From: Collybia mongolica
Lineage: Eukaryota; Basidiomycota; Agaricomycetes; Agaricales; Clitocybaceae
Direction: 5' to 3'
Length of the DNA stretch: 64,000 bases
Assembly: GCA_013420905.1 (NCBI GenBank)
Contig: JAAXNY010000008.1
Span: 1,116,001-1,180,000, forward strand
Shown: in pieces, positions 47,423-58,419 of the stretch
How positions within the stretch are numbered: the stretch's first letter is position 1
How the letters are laid out: each line of letters starts with the position of its first letter
Position numbers and translations under genes: made by a program
Notes under the pieces: generated by a model
The model's input: the letters and a program-made list of their open reading frames with translations, nothing else
Databases searched by the model: none
Told to the model about the DNA's origin: nothing

Positions 47423-48005
47423 CGTAGTAACAAAATCTCTTTTGTCACCCCGTCCTTTGACAGTAACGACGCATCAATTCCCTAATTCACATTCAAAAAT
47501 TACAAAGAGGTGTGATCCGGCGGTCCTGGAGGACTGAACAATAGCATGCCATGTTCGATTCCTTGCAGCCTGCCTGTTAGTTGGAGAGGGTGCTCCTCAA
47601 GAGTTGTGGTTGTCGTGATTGTTCGACAACGCCGGTGCTGAAAACAAAAACGGGTCAACACTGCCACTGATGGCTCATACATTCCGGCAAACCGAACCTA
47701 TTTATAGGTTTTGGATAAGGGGTTCAAGCTTTCGGTCGCATGCTTAATCCCATGAGGGACGTTTTATTTGTTATTGCAAGTAAAGGGTAATGCCTGAAAG
47801 ATCGCATTGTCCAGAACTGTCACCTCACCACAAAACTGGGAGTCTGAAAGAGGAAATAAACATTTATGTACAATTAGCTGTCCAGGAAAGTGAGTCCAAT
47901 GGAGTAGTCTCGCAAGAAATTTCGAGTTGTAAAACCGTAATGAAGTCACCTTTGGCAACAAATAGTTGGCATAAATGCCGGGCGTCGTCCATGGGGGGTG
48001 AACCT
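47423..48005. other. Intergenic, nothing recognised
   Basis: About 580 bases between copy B's start and the end of the first GNAT gene. The 47500-47682 frame has no features. Confidence 0.5.
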
Positions 48006-49016
48006 TCATGGTATTTTCATCATTTGGTACATTGGGGTCTCCCCAAGCGGGCTCGTAACCAGTGTTTGTCCCATAACGTCAAAGCCGAGCCGTTTGTAGA
48101 TCTTTACCTGTTCCTCTTTCGTCCAATGAAGCACGAAGTGAGAGATGGGTGGGACTTACATCGAGGTCAGTGGGCGTTTCCAAAACAATCGAAACGCCAT
48201 CCGCCTCAGCCTAAGGCAACCTGGATTTATATCTGACACAGGAATGACAAGAAGTTGAGTTCTCACCAGTTTCTCTACTGTTGTCATCATTGCTTTCCCG
48301 TAGCCTTTCCGGTGATGCTTCGGGTCGACGCCAAAGAGGAGCAAGTGCCATTGTTGTAGTTTGAATCCCGGACCCAAAGACAGGTCCGCCAGTCTAACCA
48401 TTGAAGGAATGAACTGAAGCGAAAAGATGGGCTCGTGGTTTAACGTCATGCAGAATCCATAAATCAAAAGGTCAACGCTTACATAGTCAAGCCACCACTC
48501 CCTTAACTCATCAGGAGCTAATTCCAAGAATCGGTTCCAGCCAGCCGCGCGTTGTTCCTCACTGCAGATGCACGTCAGAGTCAACCGTATCAGAACAGGG
48601 GGTGTGTTCAGGACCTACGTCATCAGCGAACCTTGCCCGGGTCCATACCAAACAGATGCCCCGACAATGTCCTCAGGATTGGAACCGGTCGTGGCAACAT
48701 AAATCGCGCCTCCGATAGCCGCCGCCCGAACGTTGGCCTCGAATTTCGGACGGAGGAGGGACAAATCGCCTCCAACGAGAAGTCGGGTGAGCAGGTCACC
48801 TGTTCGGTATGTATGTCAATTCGGGTGCTTCTGTTTTCCATTGGATCGGGAGGGTATACCATCAAAGGCAGCCTGAAGGACAGAGACAACTCTATCGATT
48901 TCTGATTCTGTGGAAATTATGTGGTCAGCTGGATACCCAGAGTGACAAAATTGACCATGATTGCTACCTGTGGGAGCCTGGAGATGTCGGACAATTACTA
49001 GCGATGGGCTATCCAT
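48006..49016 (-). CDS. GNAT acetyltransferase, copy 1
   Basis: Seven small exons on the minus strand starting MDSPSLVIVRHLQAPT and continuing ESEIDRVVSVLQAAFDG, then LLVGGDLSLLRPKFEANVRA and AAIGGAIYVATTG. The acetyl-CoA fold follows: EEQRAAGWNRFLELAPDELR, WHLLLFGVDPKHHRKGYGKA (motif A, with the R/Q-x-x-G-x-G/A pyrophosphate loop as RKGYGK), AEADGVSIVLETPTDLD and VKIYKRLGFDVMG. GNAT enzymes transfer acetyl from acetyl-CoA to an amine; the substrate cannot be told. Intron positions match copy 2 (55615-56611) on the opposite strand. It is divergent from lipase A. Confidence 0.8.
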
Positions 49017-49548
49017 ATTGCAGTATTTGTTGATCCTCAGACGAAAGTCGGTCAACGGTTGAATTCAAATTCCGGGTCCGGCCTTTCGGTAGAACCGTTG
49101 ACTTGTCAGCCTCGAGTAACATGTCCATCTGGTTTGCTACATGTATAGTAGATCTGAGCCGATAGGTAACGTACGTTGAAGTAGTTTGACAAAGGTTAAG
49201 GGCAAAATTCACTGCCCTAACGACCCTTGCGCATGCGCAGTTCAAAATATGTTGTAAACGTTTACATAACCGTTTTTTGATTATTACATCGTCTCATAAA
49301 GTGACATGGCATTCCTCCGAGTCCGTACGCAGTACACGTCGAACCGAAAGCCCCCAAATTGACATTGTATGCGTATAAACGAGATTTGACCACGGAGATA
49401 ATGGTTGACAGAGCAGCATTACGAATCGCTTCACAGGTGACGCAAATGCGGCACGCTCGGCCTTCACGGATGATACGAGGTCCCCAAGCACGACACGCCA
49501 TATAATAAGTCCTTCGTAAACTCACTTCATTAACATATCATATTGCCG
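49017..49548. promoter_or_regulatory. Divergent promoter at the centre of the accessory island
   Basis: About 530 bases separate the start codons of GNAT copy 1 (minus) and lipase A (plus). Genes to the left are all on the minus strand and genes to the right all on the plus strand out to 56.6 kb. No definite element can be named. Confidence 0.5.
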
Positions 49549-51149
49549 ATGTCATCCATACACCTTCTCGTACTAATTCATGGCATGTGGGGCAATCCCG
49601 GCAACTTGGCAGAACTCGCTCGGATCATAGGAGAAACCTACTCAACTCCCAGCCCGGATGGGGTCAAACTTGAGCTATTGCTTGCAGAGACAAATCGGGA
49701 GGAGTCCACATACGATGGGATAGATTGGGGAGGGGAGCGTGTTGCCCAGGAGGTGTGTTGGCTGTTTGCCTCAGACTCGGCGCGGACTCAAGATTGTGAA
49801 AGGTGATAGATAAAGTAGAGAGCCTCGAGCAGGATGGAACCTCTAAGGTCGTTTATTTCTCGGTAACGGGGTATAGCTTAGGTGGGCTAGTGGCCCGTTA
49901 TGTTATTGGGTGGGTAGCTGTTGGGGTCACGCTTTAAGCTGGAACTGATCAATAACCTCAAGTGTACTACAGCAGCGTGGATTCTTTGAAACAGTAACTC
50001 CTGTCAACTTCAACACTCTGGCGACTCCGCACATAGGCCTGCCGCGATACTCTTCAATAATGTCGTTGCTTGTCTCCTCTCTTGGTCCAAAATTACTTTC
50101 ACGGACAGGTGAACAATTCTACTGTGTTGACCGGTGGTCTGCGACTGGGCGACCACTTATTGAAGTGATGGCCGATCCTGGTGTGTAAATTTGGGGGCAT
50201 CGTAAAAGCCTGTTTCAATAACATTGCTATAGATCGAATATTCTACCAGGGCCTATCAAGATTCAAGCATCTCCGAATCTATGCCAATGCGTACGCCCCC
50301 TACTTTGTCATCCACGTTGACTGCTTAGTCGATAAATAGCTTAAATGACCTCACTGTGCCGTATGTAACATCAGCAATTGAGGTGGACGATCCGTTCGCA
50401 GCACGCGAGACGAACGGAATTGAAGTGTAACTATCTCATCATAAAACAGTCTGTGTCACATACTCATCACTGTCCTTTCAGTGAACTCTATGAGGAGCAT
50501 GCCCCTCTTCTCAAATCTCATAGAGTCCCAGATGCTCCACCGGTACCCACACCCAAAGCTTTGATCCTTTCCCCAACATGGTTTCGAAACCGGAAGCCCA
50601 GTCGGCCGTTCTTGCCACCTGCCCTTCAACGTCGTTTCCCTCTCAATATTGTATGGCGCATTTTATTATTATGAAGGAATAATCTTAATTTCAGCCCAGA
50701 TAATATACGCTCTCTTGCCTATCCTAATACCCATGGGCGTATCACTTGTCCTAATCAACCTCTCCATGGCCACCCGCTCTTCCCGCGCCAGGATACGACT
50801 CCTCGAAGAAGACGAAACGAACAAGGAAAAACTCATTCACATTCTAGCTGACATTGAGCGCGACGTCGAACGCACGGTTGTTGATTTTATTGATGACCCC
50901 GACCCAACCCCTCCACGCGATACCTTTGGCAACACGGCGAAACACCCGTCTGAGCAGCCTATCTTGACCCCTCTCCAGCGGAGGATTGCTGGCTCTTTGA
51001 ATAAGCTCCCCTTCAAGAAGGAGCTTGCATACATCGAAAATGTGCGGAATGCACATGCAATCATTGTGTGCCGGGATGTGAAACGGTTCGAAGCGCACAA
51101 GGCAGGAGAGGGTGTTGTGCGTCACTGGGCAGCCTCGTTCATGCTTTAA
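49549..51149 (+). CDS. DUF676 lipase, copy A (Lpl1-like)
   Basis: Start ATG 49549 (MSSIHLLVLIHGMWGNPGNL) with the oxyanion HG motif. Exon 1 ends at 49752; exon 2 starts at 49803. The nucleophile elbow is TGYSLGGLVARYVIG. Then come FNTLATPHIGLPRYSS, LIEVMADP, an intron-split LNDLTVPYVTSAIE supplying the Asp, and PTWFRNRKPSRPFLPP. A hydrophobic segment, IIYALLPILIPMGVSLVLI, is followed by RSSRARIRLLE. The catalytic His is probably in VRNAHAIIVCRD. This layout fits the fungal DUF676 serine lipases (yeast Lpl1, Rog1), which act on phospholipids at lipid droplets. The hydrophobic segment suggests membrane attachment. All three candidate triad residues are present. Confidence 0.82.
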
Positions 51150-51360
51150 GTTATCGGACCGAGCTATCGATCGAGCTATTCTTATCATGTTTAAGAGTAT
51201 ACTATACCCCTTGTAGTGCGGTTCTAATAATGGGACAAGTCACAAATAGCAGGTTGTAATCTATGTACAAGTAGACTAGAGGGTCCCTTACGTTCGCACC
51301 GGTGTCATTACACGGACTCCAACAGGCTGTGTGTCGCGCATGATGGCAATCGTGGTATAA

Positions 51361-51379
51361 TATTATTATTATTATTATT
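51361..51379. repeat. (TAT)n microsatellite
   Basis: Six consecutive TAT triplets lie upstream of lipase B. Confidence 0.85.
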
Positions 51380-51455
51380 GTGCCCGTTATTTAACAACAC
51401 AACGTTGCTGATCCGCAGGCCTACTATCGACTTCTACAGCTACAACTCACTTCGA

Positions 51456-53068
51456 ATGACTTCCCTACACCTCCTTGTCGTAATTCCTGGGTTATGGGGT
51501 ATCCCAGGCCATGTGGCAGAACTCGCGCGAACTATTCGTGAAATTTATGCTACAGGGACTCCTGATGGCGTCGAATTACAAGTACATGTGGCCGAGACAA
51601 ATTGCGAAGAGGCCACGGTCGATGGCATAGACTGGGGAGGGGAACGTGTCACGCAAGAGGTTCGCCAACCATCGTCTCATGCGAACCCCACAAGAAATGT
51701 TATAACACTAATGTAAGGTGCTCCATAAAGTGAAGGCTCTGGAAAACGATGGAAAGTCGAAGGTCACCAAATTCTCAATAACAGGTTATAGCCTCGGTGG
51801 TCTAATTGCTCGTTATGTCATTGGGTCAGTTATGAATTCGTCAAACACACACTCGAAGTTGCTTAACATGTTCTAGCATTTTGCACCAGCGTGCATTCTT
51901 TGAAACTATAATTCCGGTCAATTTCAATACTATTGCAACGCCCCACATTGGCCTGCCGCGATACCCCACGCTAATATCGTTTCTTACTGCATCTTTGGGT
52001 CCAAAACTACTCTCACGAACAGGCGAACAGCTCTACTGTGTTGACCGATGGTCGCCGTCTGGAAGGCCGCTAATTGAAGTCATGGCTGATCCAGGTATGT
52101 GCTGCAATTTTTTTTTTTAAATTATATGATCTCAATGCAGTATTAGATCGTATTTTCTATCAGGGCCTCTCGAAGTTCATTCACCTTCGAATATATGCGA
52201 ATGCGTATGTCCCTTCTGTCCGAATCCCCTTCATCGTCCTCACCCGGTTACCAGCATAAATGATACTGTTGTGCCATATGTGACGTCAGCTATAGAAGTG
52301 GACGACCCATTTGCGGCACGACGGACAAATGGAATTGAAATGTAAGTGTTCCATGGACATGGGTTTGAAAAGAGCTCTGAACACCTGCCACAGTGATATT
52401 TGCAAAGAATACAGTCCTTTGATCAAGGCCTACACTCTTCCGCCTGTCCCACCCATGTCCACAAATAAAGCTGTTTTTATTTTTACCCCTACATGGTTCA
52501 GGAATCGTACACCAACTATACCTTTCTTGCCGCCCACATTTCGCGTCCGTTTCCCTCTTAATATTGTAAGTTGTAATTTCTTTTCTACAAAAGCTGGCCT
52601 AAAATCCCAGATTAGGGACTCTATCCCCTACTGCCCATATTAGTCCCCATGGGCGTTTCGGTCACGCTTATCTACCTCGTGTTTGCCACCCGCTCCTCGC
52701 GTGCTCGGATACGGCTTCTCGAAAGTGATAAATCGAGCGAGCAGATACTTATCCATGTTCTCGCCGACCTTGAGCGCAACGCCGAAAACGCTGTAGCCGA
52801 CCTCGTTGACGAAGCCGACTTGGCCATGGAACCCACACACCACTTATCCGACAAAACCAACCTTTCACCCGAGCAGCCTATCTTGACCCCGCTCCAACGG
52901 AAGGTGGCGGAGTCACTTAACAAACTCCCATTCAGCAAAGAGGTTGCATACATCGAGAATGTGCAGAACTCACATGCTGTTATTCTATGTCGGGACCTGG
53001 CACGGTTCGACGCGCATAAAATGGGAGCAGGAATCCTTCGCCATTGGGCTGCATCCTTCGTTCTTTAA
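51456..53068 (+). CDS. DUF676 lipase, copy B
   Basis: Tandem paralogue of copy A with the same exon plan. The N-terminus is MTSLHLLVVIPGLWGIPGHV: the usual His-Gly of the oxyanion motif is Pro-Gly here. The elbow TGYSLGGLIARYVIG, FNTIATPHIGLPRYPT, LIEVMADP, NDTVVPYVTSAIEV, PTWFRNRTPTIPFLPP, a hydrophobic LLPILVPMGVSVTLIYLV and the terminal His region VQNSHAVILCRD are kept. The exon with the hydrophobic segment needs the acceptor ATTAG, as the one used in copy A would place a stop. Coding is intact. The HG-to-PG change may lower or alter activity. Confidence 0.8.
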
Positions 53069-53097
53069 ACTTCAGATTATGTCCTTCATTGTACACA

Positions 53098-53119
53098 CCC
53101 CCCCCCCCCCCCCCCCCCC
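53098..53119. repeat. C22 homopolymer
   Basis: Twenty-two consecutive C bases, 30 bases past the lipase B stop. It lies in the 3' UTR or spacer. The length is unreliable in any assembly. Confidence 0.9.
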
Positions 53120-53480
53120 AATACATATTCAGGCTCATTCGAGCAAGCGGAAACTGAGGCTTATTCATAAGATGGGAGTCAGATCGGACCTTTTTGCCAA
53201 TACGCGGTCACATGGTTTCATGGTTACCTCGAGGCGGCTCGAGGTGCGAAATAAAGAGTTCGGGTTGTTGTCAAAAACCCGACCTTCGCCCAATGTTAGA
53301 AAGAGTTGACCCAACCATCGCTTTTGCTGCAGGCACGGCGCGCCTTTCTTACTATGAAGGGGTCCATAAGTCCGGCATACCCCGCACATGAGACCCACCA
53401 CACCCATCCCATTCGCTACAGGCCCTCCACTCTCTTCCCCCCACAACATCCAGATCTATCCTTGCCTTAACTCCCGAAGG

Positions 53481-55351
53481 ATGCCAAAGTTTAGAACAAA
53501 TACCATTAGGACTGCGTGTGAAGCGCTTCGACAGGATGCCAAACCTTACAGTGCAAGACAGAACCCGAGGAACTCCGATCGTGAGTGGCTTTGTCGTGTC
53601 CATCGACTTGGGATTGTGATAATTTTTTCAAGGATTGTTTGTAGCAGCAGATGAACTTATGGGTGAGGGTCGTATTACTTTTACAGTGGAAGATATCATT
53701 GAAAAAGGTATGCCACATTTATTTGTACCGAAGATTCTGCTCACCAATGCTCCTCAAGTCAAACAACAGCATGAGAGCTTACAAGATTCTACGAACTTGG
53801 GCAAAAGGACATCTTTGTGCATCAGAAAGTTGATAGATAGGATGGTATGTGATTCTAACATTTCATGATGACCCAATCTACCGGCTAATTGGTAATGTTA
53901 GCGGAAACACCAGTACCTGGACTACATCCAGCCCTCGGACGAATATCAAATGACCCTTGAGACCTTAGAAATGTAACCGAGCATCTTCGAGACAGTGTAT
54001 GTGGTAGCTAAAGATATGTGCCCGTTAAACCAGGATGGAACAAGTCAAGAAGAAGTTAGATGAGATCCCACTCTGTCAGATCGATACTGCTTCAAAGCGA
54101 TATCGTGTGCACTGCAGCCTCGTGAACTGTCGGACAGGCACGTTTCAAGTTCGGAGGCTAAACCTTAGACAGGCAAGTTTTACCATTCGGTTATAGATGA
54201 AGACCTTCTCATCTAGCCATAGATGAATGAATTATACAACGAACTTGAAAAGAAGAATGCTGCGAACATTTCCCCGGACCAGCCTATATCTGGTGCATGG
54301 CATAATGATAACTCAAACACTGATATTGGCGAACTTCCTGCATCCAACCCAGATGTGGGTGTAGACGATGCAGAGGGTGATATTGACATGGAGGATGAAT
54401 ATCAAGGAGCAGGTCCATCGTCGACGGGGGGTATCCATTCGTTGTCAGTCATTTAAACCGCCCCGGAGAACTTTGTCACTCATTTGTGGCCATATCTGCA
54501 GATCCACCCCGAATCGACGCAAGGGTATACGTGATCCCGCATCTGCATATCCAACCCCTGATTCGAATTGCCGGCCCCGAGAGAGAGTCCGTCTCTTACA
54601 AAGTTCACCCCCACCATCGCCAACCCGGGGCTCAGCATATGGCATCAATAACAATTCAAACACCATGGATGCTGATGAGTTCATTGCACCCACTGTCCCA
54701 CGATATGTGAATCTTTCAGTGAGTAATATGATCAAATTCAGAAGACCGTATTGTCATATAACTCTCACCCTTTCTAGCAAATAAAAGCATTTAAGCGCCA
54801 CCAGGAAACAGTTGCTGCAGTGTTATCGATCACCACTCCAGAGCCTCCACTCGAGCTTATTGAAGAGACACTACTTTCACTTCTCAGCCAGAAGGATACT
54901 CGAATAGACAAATTGGAAGATGAACTCAAATCGACCAAAGAACAAATGAGAGTAATGACATGCCAAAGACAACAACTTGAGGAGCAAACCACCCAGTTCG
55001 AGAGGGCAGAGCAAGATCTCGAAGAAATCGTCACAGAACAGGGATATATGCTATCGGTTAGAATTGATGAGTGGCAAACAGAGAAGGCCACATTAGAGGT
55101 ACACAGGGCTATGGTGAGTTTGCTACGAAAAATATTCGACATGAAGCTTAGTACGTCGGCCCAATCTAGCTGTACGACGAGAAAGAGGTGCTGCGCCAGA
55201 TGCGGGACGAAGCGCAATCAGAATTGTCGGAACTTCGACAGAAGATACACCTTACTGCTCTGGATTTGGTAGATCCCTGCTCTTCTCTTTCGGTAATTGG
55301 AAACTGAGACTGATCTTTTTTCAGTTTGCTACTGGACGAGGTCGGGCATAA
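53481..55351 (+). CDS. Island coiled-coil protein, copy C
   Basis: A probable start at 53481 gives MPKFRTNTIRTACEALRQDA. Exons include TFTVEDIIEKGMPHLFVPK and MEQVKKKLDEIPLCQIDTAS, then an acidic linker with DDAEGDIDMEDEYQG. The linker module DPASAYPTPDSN and SSPPPSPTRG precedes the C-terminal coiled coil: AFKRHQETVAAVLSITTPEP, SQKDTRIDKLEDELKSTKEQ, RQQLEEQTTQFERAEQDLEE and QMRDEAQSELSELRQKIH. It ends FATGRGRA at TAA 55351. The YPTP, PPPSP and coiled-coil order matches copies A and B. The last three exons are well supported; those before 54200 are tentative. Confidence 0.6.
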
Positions 55352-55614
55352 ACCACCCATTCTCCTCTATACTTCAGGGGGGGACATCTGTATATTCATG
55401 TACTTAGTCATCGAAAACTATTTTCTGCGTGCTCTGTCGGCTAACTTTGAGTATTGGGGTTTCTGGAGAATTGAATCCATCCACGCTTCCGAAAGGCTCC
55501 CAGTATGACCCGGCGTTTTCGGCCCGGATATCACTTATCACTTGTGCACTCTGTAACCTCCACCAGAACGAGGCCTTAATTTCCTTCCACCTCCTCACAG
55601 TTAAAGATTTAGAT

Positions 55615-56611
55615 ATGACAAATACCCATACAGTGCAACGACTTTCAAACCCCTCAGGTTGGAATTAACTCTCAGATCACTTTTTTCGCCACTTACTAGA
55701 AATACTGGTTACCGTACAGAATCGGTTATCAATCGCGTTAGAGATGTTCTCCAACTTGCGTTCGGTGAAGGTGGCTCTCTTCTTTGCCTTTTTAGGAGCC
55801 TAGTTGAATAATTGTGATCAGAGGATCCGTTTACAAACTTCATGGTGGGCGGTGACATGTCTCTCGTCCCGCTCGAGCTTGGAGCCAACGTTCGCGCTGC
55901 AGCGATAGGGGGCGAGATCTATGTGGCAACTATTGGTCCCGAACTTGAGGATATTGTAGGTGCCGCAATTTGGTTTGCGCCCGGACAAGCTTCGATGTCA
56001 ACGTACGCACTCGACTGCCCTCTCACATTCTTAGAATTTCACGTCAGATTTGCCCGTTTAGGGATGAGCAACGAGCGGCGGGGTGGGATCATTTCCTTTC
56101 TGTAATTCCTGGGGAGCTGAGGTCATGGTGGATGGACCACGTGAGTCAACGCATTCTGCCAAGAAATTTGTATATGACTTATCTCCTCGTACGGGAGCGT
56201 CCAGTTTATCCCTGAGATTGGCAGATTGGCAGACGATACTTTGGGCGTGGGGTACAAACTCAAATCATGGCATCTGCATCTATTTGGTGTCGTTCCAACA
56301 TACCAACGACGAGGACTCGGAAAGGCGCTTATGAGGACCATTGATGACTTGGTAAGTATATCGATAGAACTCGAGTCGATTGAGCATGATTTCGTGAGCA
56401 TAGGCCAAGGCGGATGGGGTGCCGATCGTGTTGGAGACGACGACGGAAATCGACGTACGCATCCATCTTCGCAGTCCTTCAAGGGATCTGACGCGGTCTG
56501 TGAACATAGGTTCTAATATACAAGCGGTTGGGTTTCGAAATTAAAGGCGAGGCAACAATCAAAAGCCCGTTTGGCGTATCGCCACTGTACATCATGACGA
56601 AAGAGCCATAA
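55615..56611 (+). CDS. GNAT acetyltransferase, copy 2
   Basis: Seven exons (55615-55657, 55720-55770, 55822-56002, 56062-56140, 56205-56351, 56404-56454, 56510-56611) sum to 654 nt, 217 residues. Residues align throughout with copy 1: ESVINRVRDVLQLAFGE, MVGGDMSLVPLELGANVRA, AAIGGEIYVATIG, DEQRAAGWDHFLSVIPGELR, WHLHLFGVVPTYQRRGLGKA (acetyl-CoA loop RRGLGK), AKADGVPIVLETTTEID and YKRLGFEIKGEATIKSPFG. The intact motif A suggests an active enzyme of unknown substrate. The inverted orientation relative to copy 1 places the two copies at opposite ends of the lipase pair. Confidence 0.82.
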
Positions 56612-57330
56612 GGGTTTGGACCATGTTTGATATTGTTACATCTGTAGGAACCATAGATGCTCGAAACTCGCTAGCTCCCGTTCGACGCATTGTTGCAAAG
56701 GGATAACTCTTGCCTTGTAGTGATCATGAGCATGTGGGTGATCCACAGACTTTGAGTTGAGTCAGCTGTAAATTCTATGTTTGCGACAGACTCGGATTAC
56801 AGGTGCGTTGAACCGCCACATAACGACAGAGAAGGTGATCCATAATTTACCTCTTGACTTACGCGGGTAATCCGCAGTTGAGGTTAGACATTGGCTGTGC
56901 TTGAAAGCTGTAGAGGCAAGGAATTTAGACATCTGTCAAGCATGTCAAGGATCAACGCTTCAGCGGTCTATCCGAACTGAGATTTCCCGCAGCCGGTGAA
57001 ACGTGACTAACATAGAGATAATTGAACTTCAGGTCATTGTTTGACTTTGGGGTAATAATAGCGGGATATGTAGGCGCCTTCTGGCGACTGACCCACTTCC
57101 GTGTGACCGGATCCCTCAAACGGTACGTGGATGGACCATGAGGCTGTTTACTATGACGGAACGTGTGGAAAGTCTCCTAATTTTACCTGACGCGACACCA
57201 CAGTCCGGGAAGGAAGTTGCACAATGACCGACCACGTCCCCCTCCGAACTTCTGGAAAAGTCCAAAACAGAGAATGATGCTCATAGAACCAAGGCGAGGG
57301 AAAGACATTTGAACGAGTTATAGATATTGA
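56612..57330. other. Intergenic, nothing recognised
   Basis: About 720 bases between convergent genes. No exon or RNA gene was recognised. Confidence 0.5.
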
Positions 57331-58419
57331 TTATGGTATATGCGAATGTATAGGGTTTGTATCTCGCTGGCCGCCACCCGACCCACTGGGATTACGAACG
57401 ATGGAGCAGAGTGCTTTAAACCTTCTCAAGGTAAGCGCTATTCCGACCAGATATATCACATCCGCAAAAGTAGAAACCACAATCACGCCTCGTGTAATGA
57501 TAATAAGTGATGTGTTCGAAGGGTGATCTGTTGGTGTGGTACTTGTCGCATCCCATGTCACACTAAGTATGGCCATGAAATAAAATATTAAAGCCCTGGA
57601 AAATGTAAATAAGCAGGCACAATTAATCAGTATGATCTGAACGAACCAGGGCGTTGAAGCTGCTGGAAGAGATACCATGACTGAAGGGTTCCAAAATGTC
57701 GAAGCTCTTCCTTCCTACACCGAGGTAATCAATGCTGAGTCCTGAATGAAAGAAAACGTTGTACCTCGAGCCAGAGGAGGGCAAACTGTGGAGTTCGGGT
57801 ATATTGAGCTTTAAAAAAGAGGGGGAATATGGGGGTGTAAATCACTCCCGAAAAAGCACGGCAGACTGCGACAGAGGTAAATGCGCGCGTAATTGGTTCG
57901 TCGATCGCTTTTGGAATTTGGAATATCGTGAGGGACACACTGAAAGCGAGCTCGATTAGATGCTTGAACAGGCTATCCAACATATAGAGCTTACGCGACA
58001 AAAATACAAGCGACGGTAAATAGTAATGTCCATTCCGCAACTCGCATGTTGATGTAGTTTGCCCATTCAACTTGGAATTTCCGAACAGAATCGAGCATAC
58101 GGGGCGATGATGAGACCGAGGAAGGGTAAAATACGATGATGGGCGGTCTCTCGTTTCCGAGATTTGATGTTTCCAAAAAATACTGGAGACCTTCCGAAGG
58201 CTGCAGACAATGTCCTACCGTATTCAGGCGAAAGTAGTCTGGAGCTTCATCCAGTCGGCCGTCGAGAGGGTCTCTGATTATTTCTTGGCTGTCTGTAATA
58301 TCGTGAGCAGTTGCCGTTAGGTCCAGCACCATTGACGCCCTGGAGGCGTAAAATAGCGGGAGGCCCAGAAGGACCACTGCATGCAAATAGGGAAGAGACG
58401 CGACAAGGGTAAAGTTCAC
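57331..58419 (-). CDS. Multi-pass membrane protein of unknown function
   Basis: The start MNFTLVASLPYLHAVVLLGL opens a first hydrophobic segment. A soluble loop follows with REIIRDPLDGR-like and RLNTVGHCLQPSEG stretches, then WANYINMRVAEWTLLFTVACIFV, where a GTAAGC donor splits the segment. The next exon starts at CTTTCAG and gives AVSLTIFQIPKAIDEPITRA, VAVCRAFSGVIYTPIFPLFF and QFALLWLE. The last exon supplies FVQIILINCACLFTFSRAL, SLIIITRGVIVVSTFADVIY and an Arg/Ser tail. About six hydrophobic spans are expected, with both termini short. Many Agaricomycetes carry such paralogous families. I cannot name a transport function. The middle join is reasonable; the final join near 57678-57729 is uncertain. 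Confidence 0.6.

Noticed and set aside
52600..52660. In-frame TAG suggesting that lipase B is broken
   Set aside because: Using the acceptor ATTAG a few bases on removes the stop and keeps alignment with copy A (YPLLPILVPMG).
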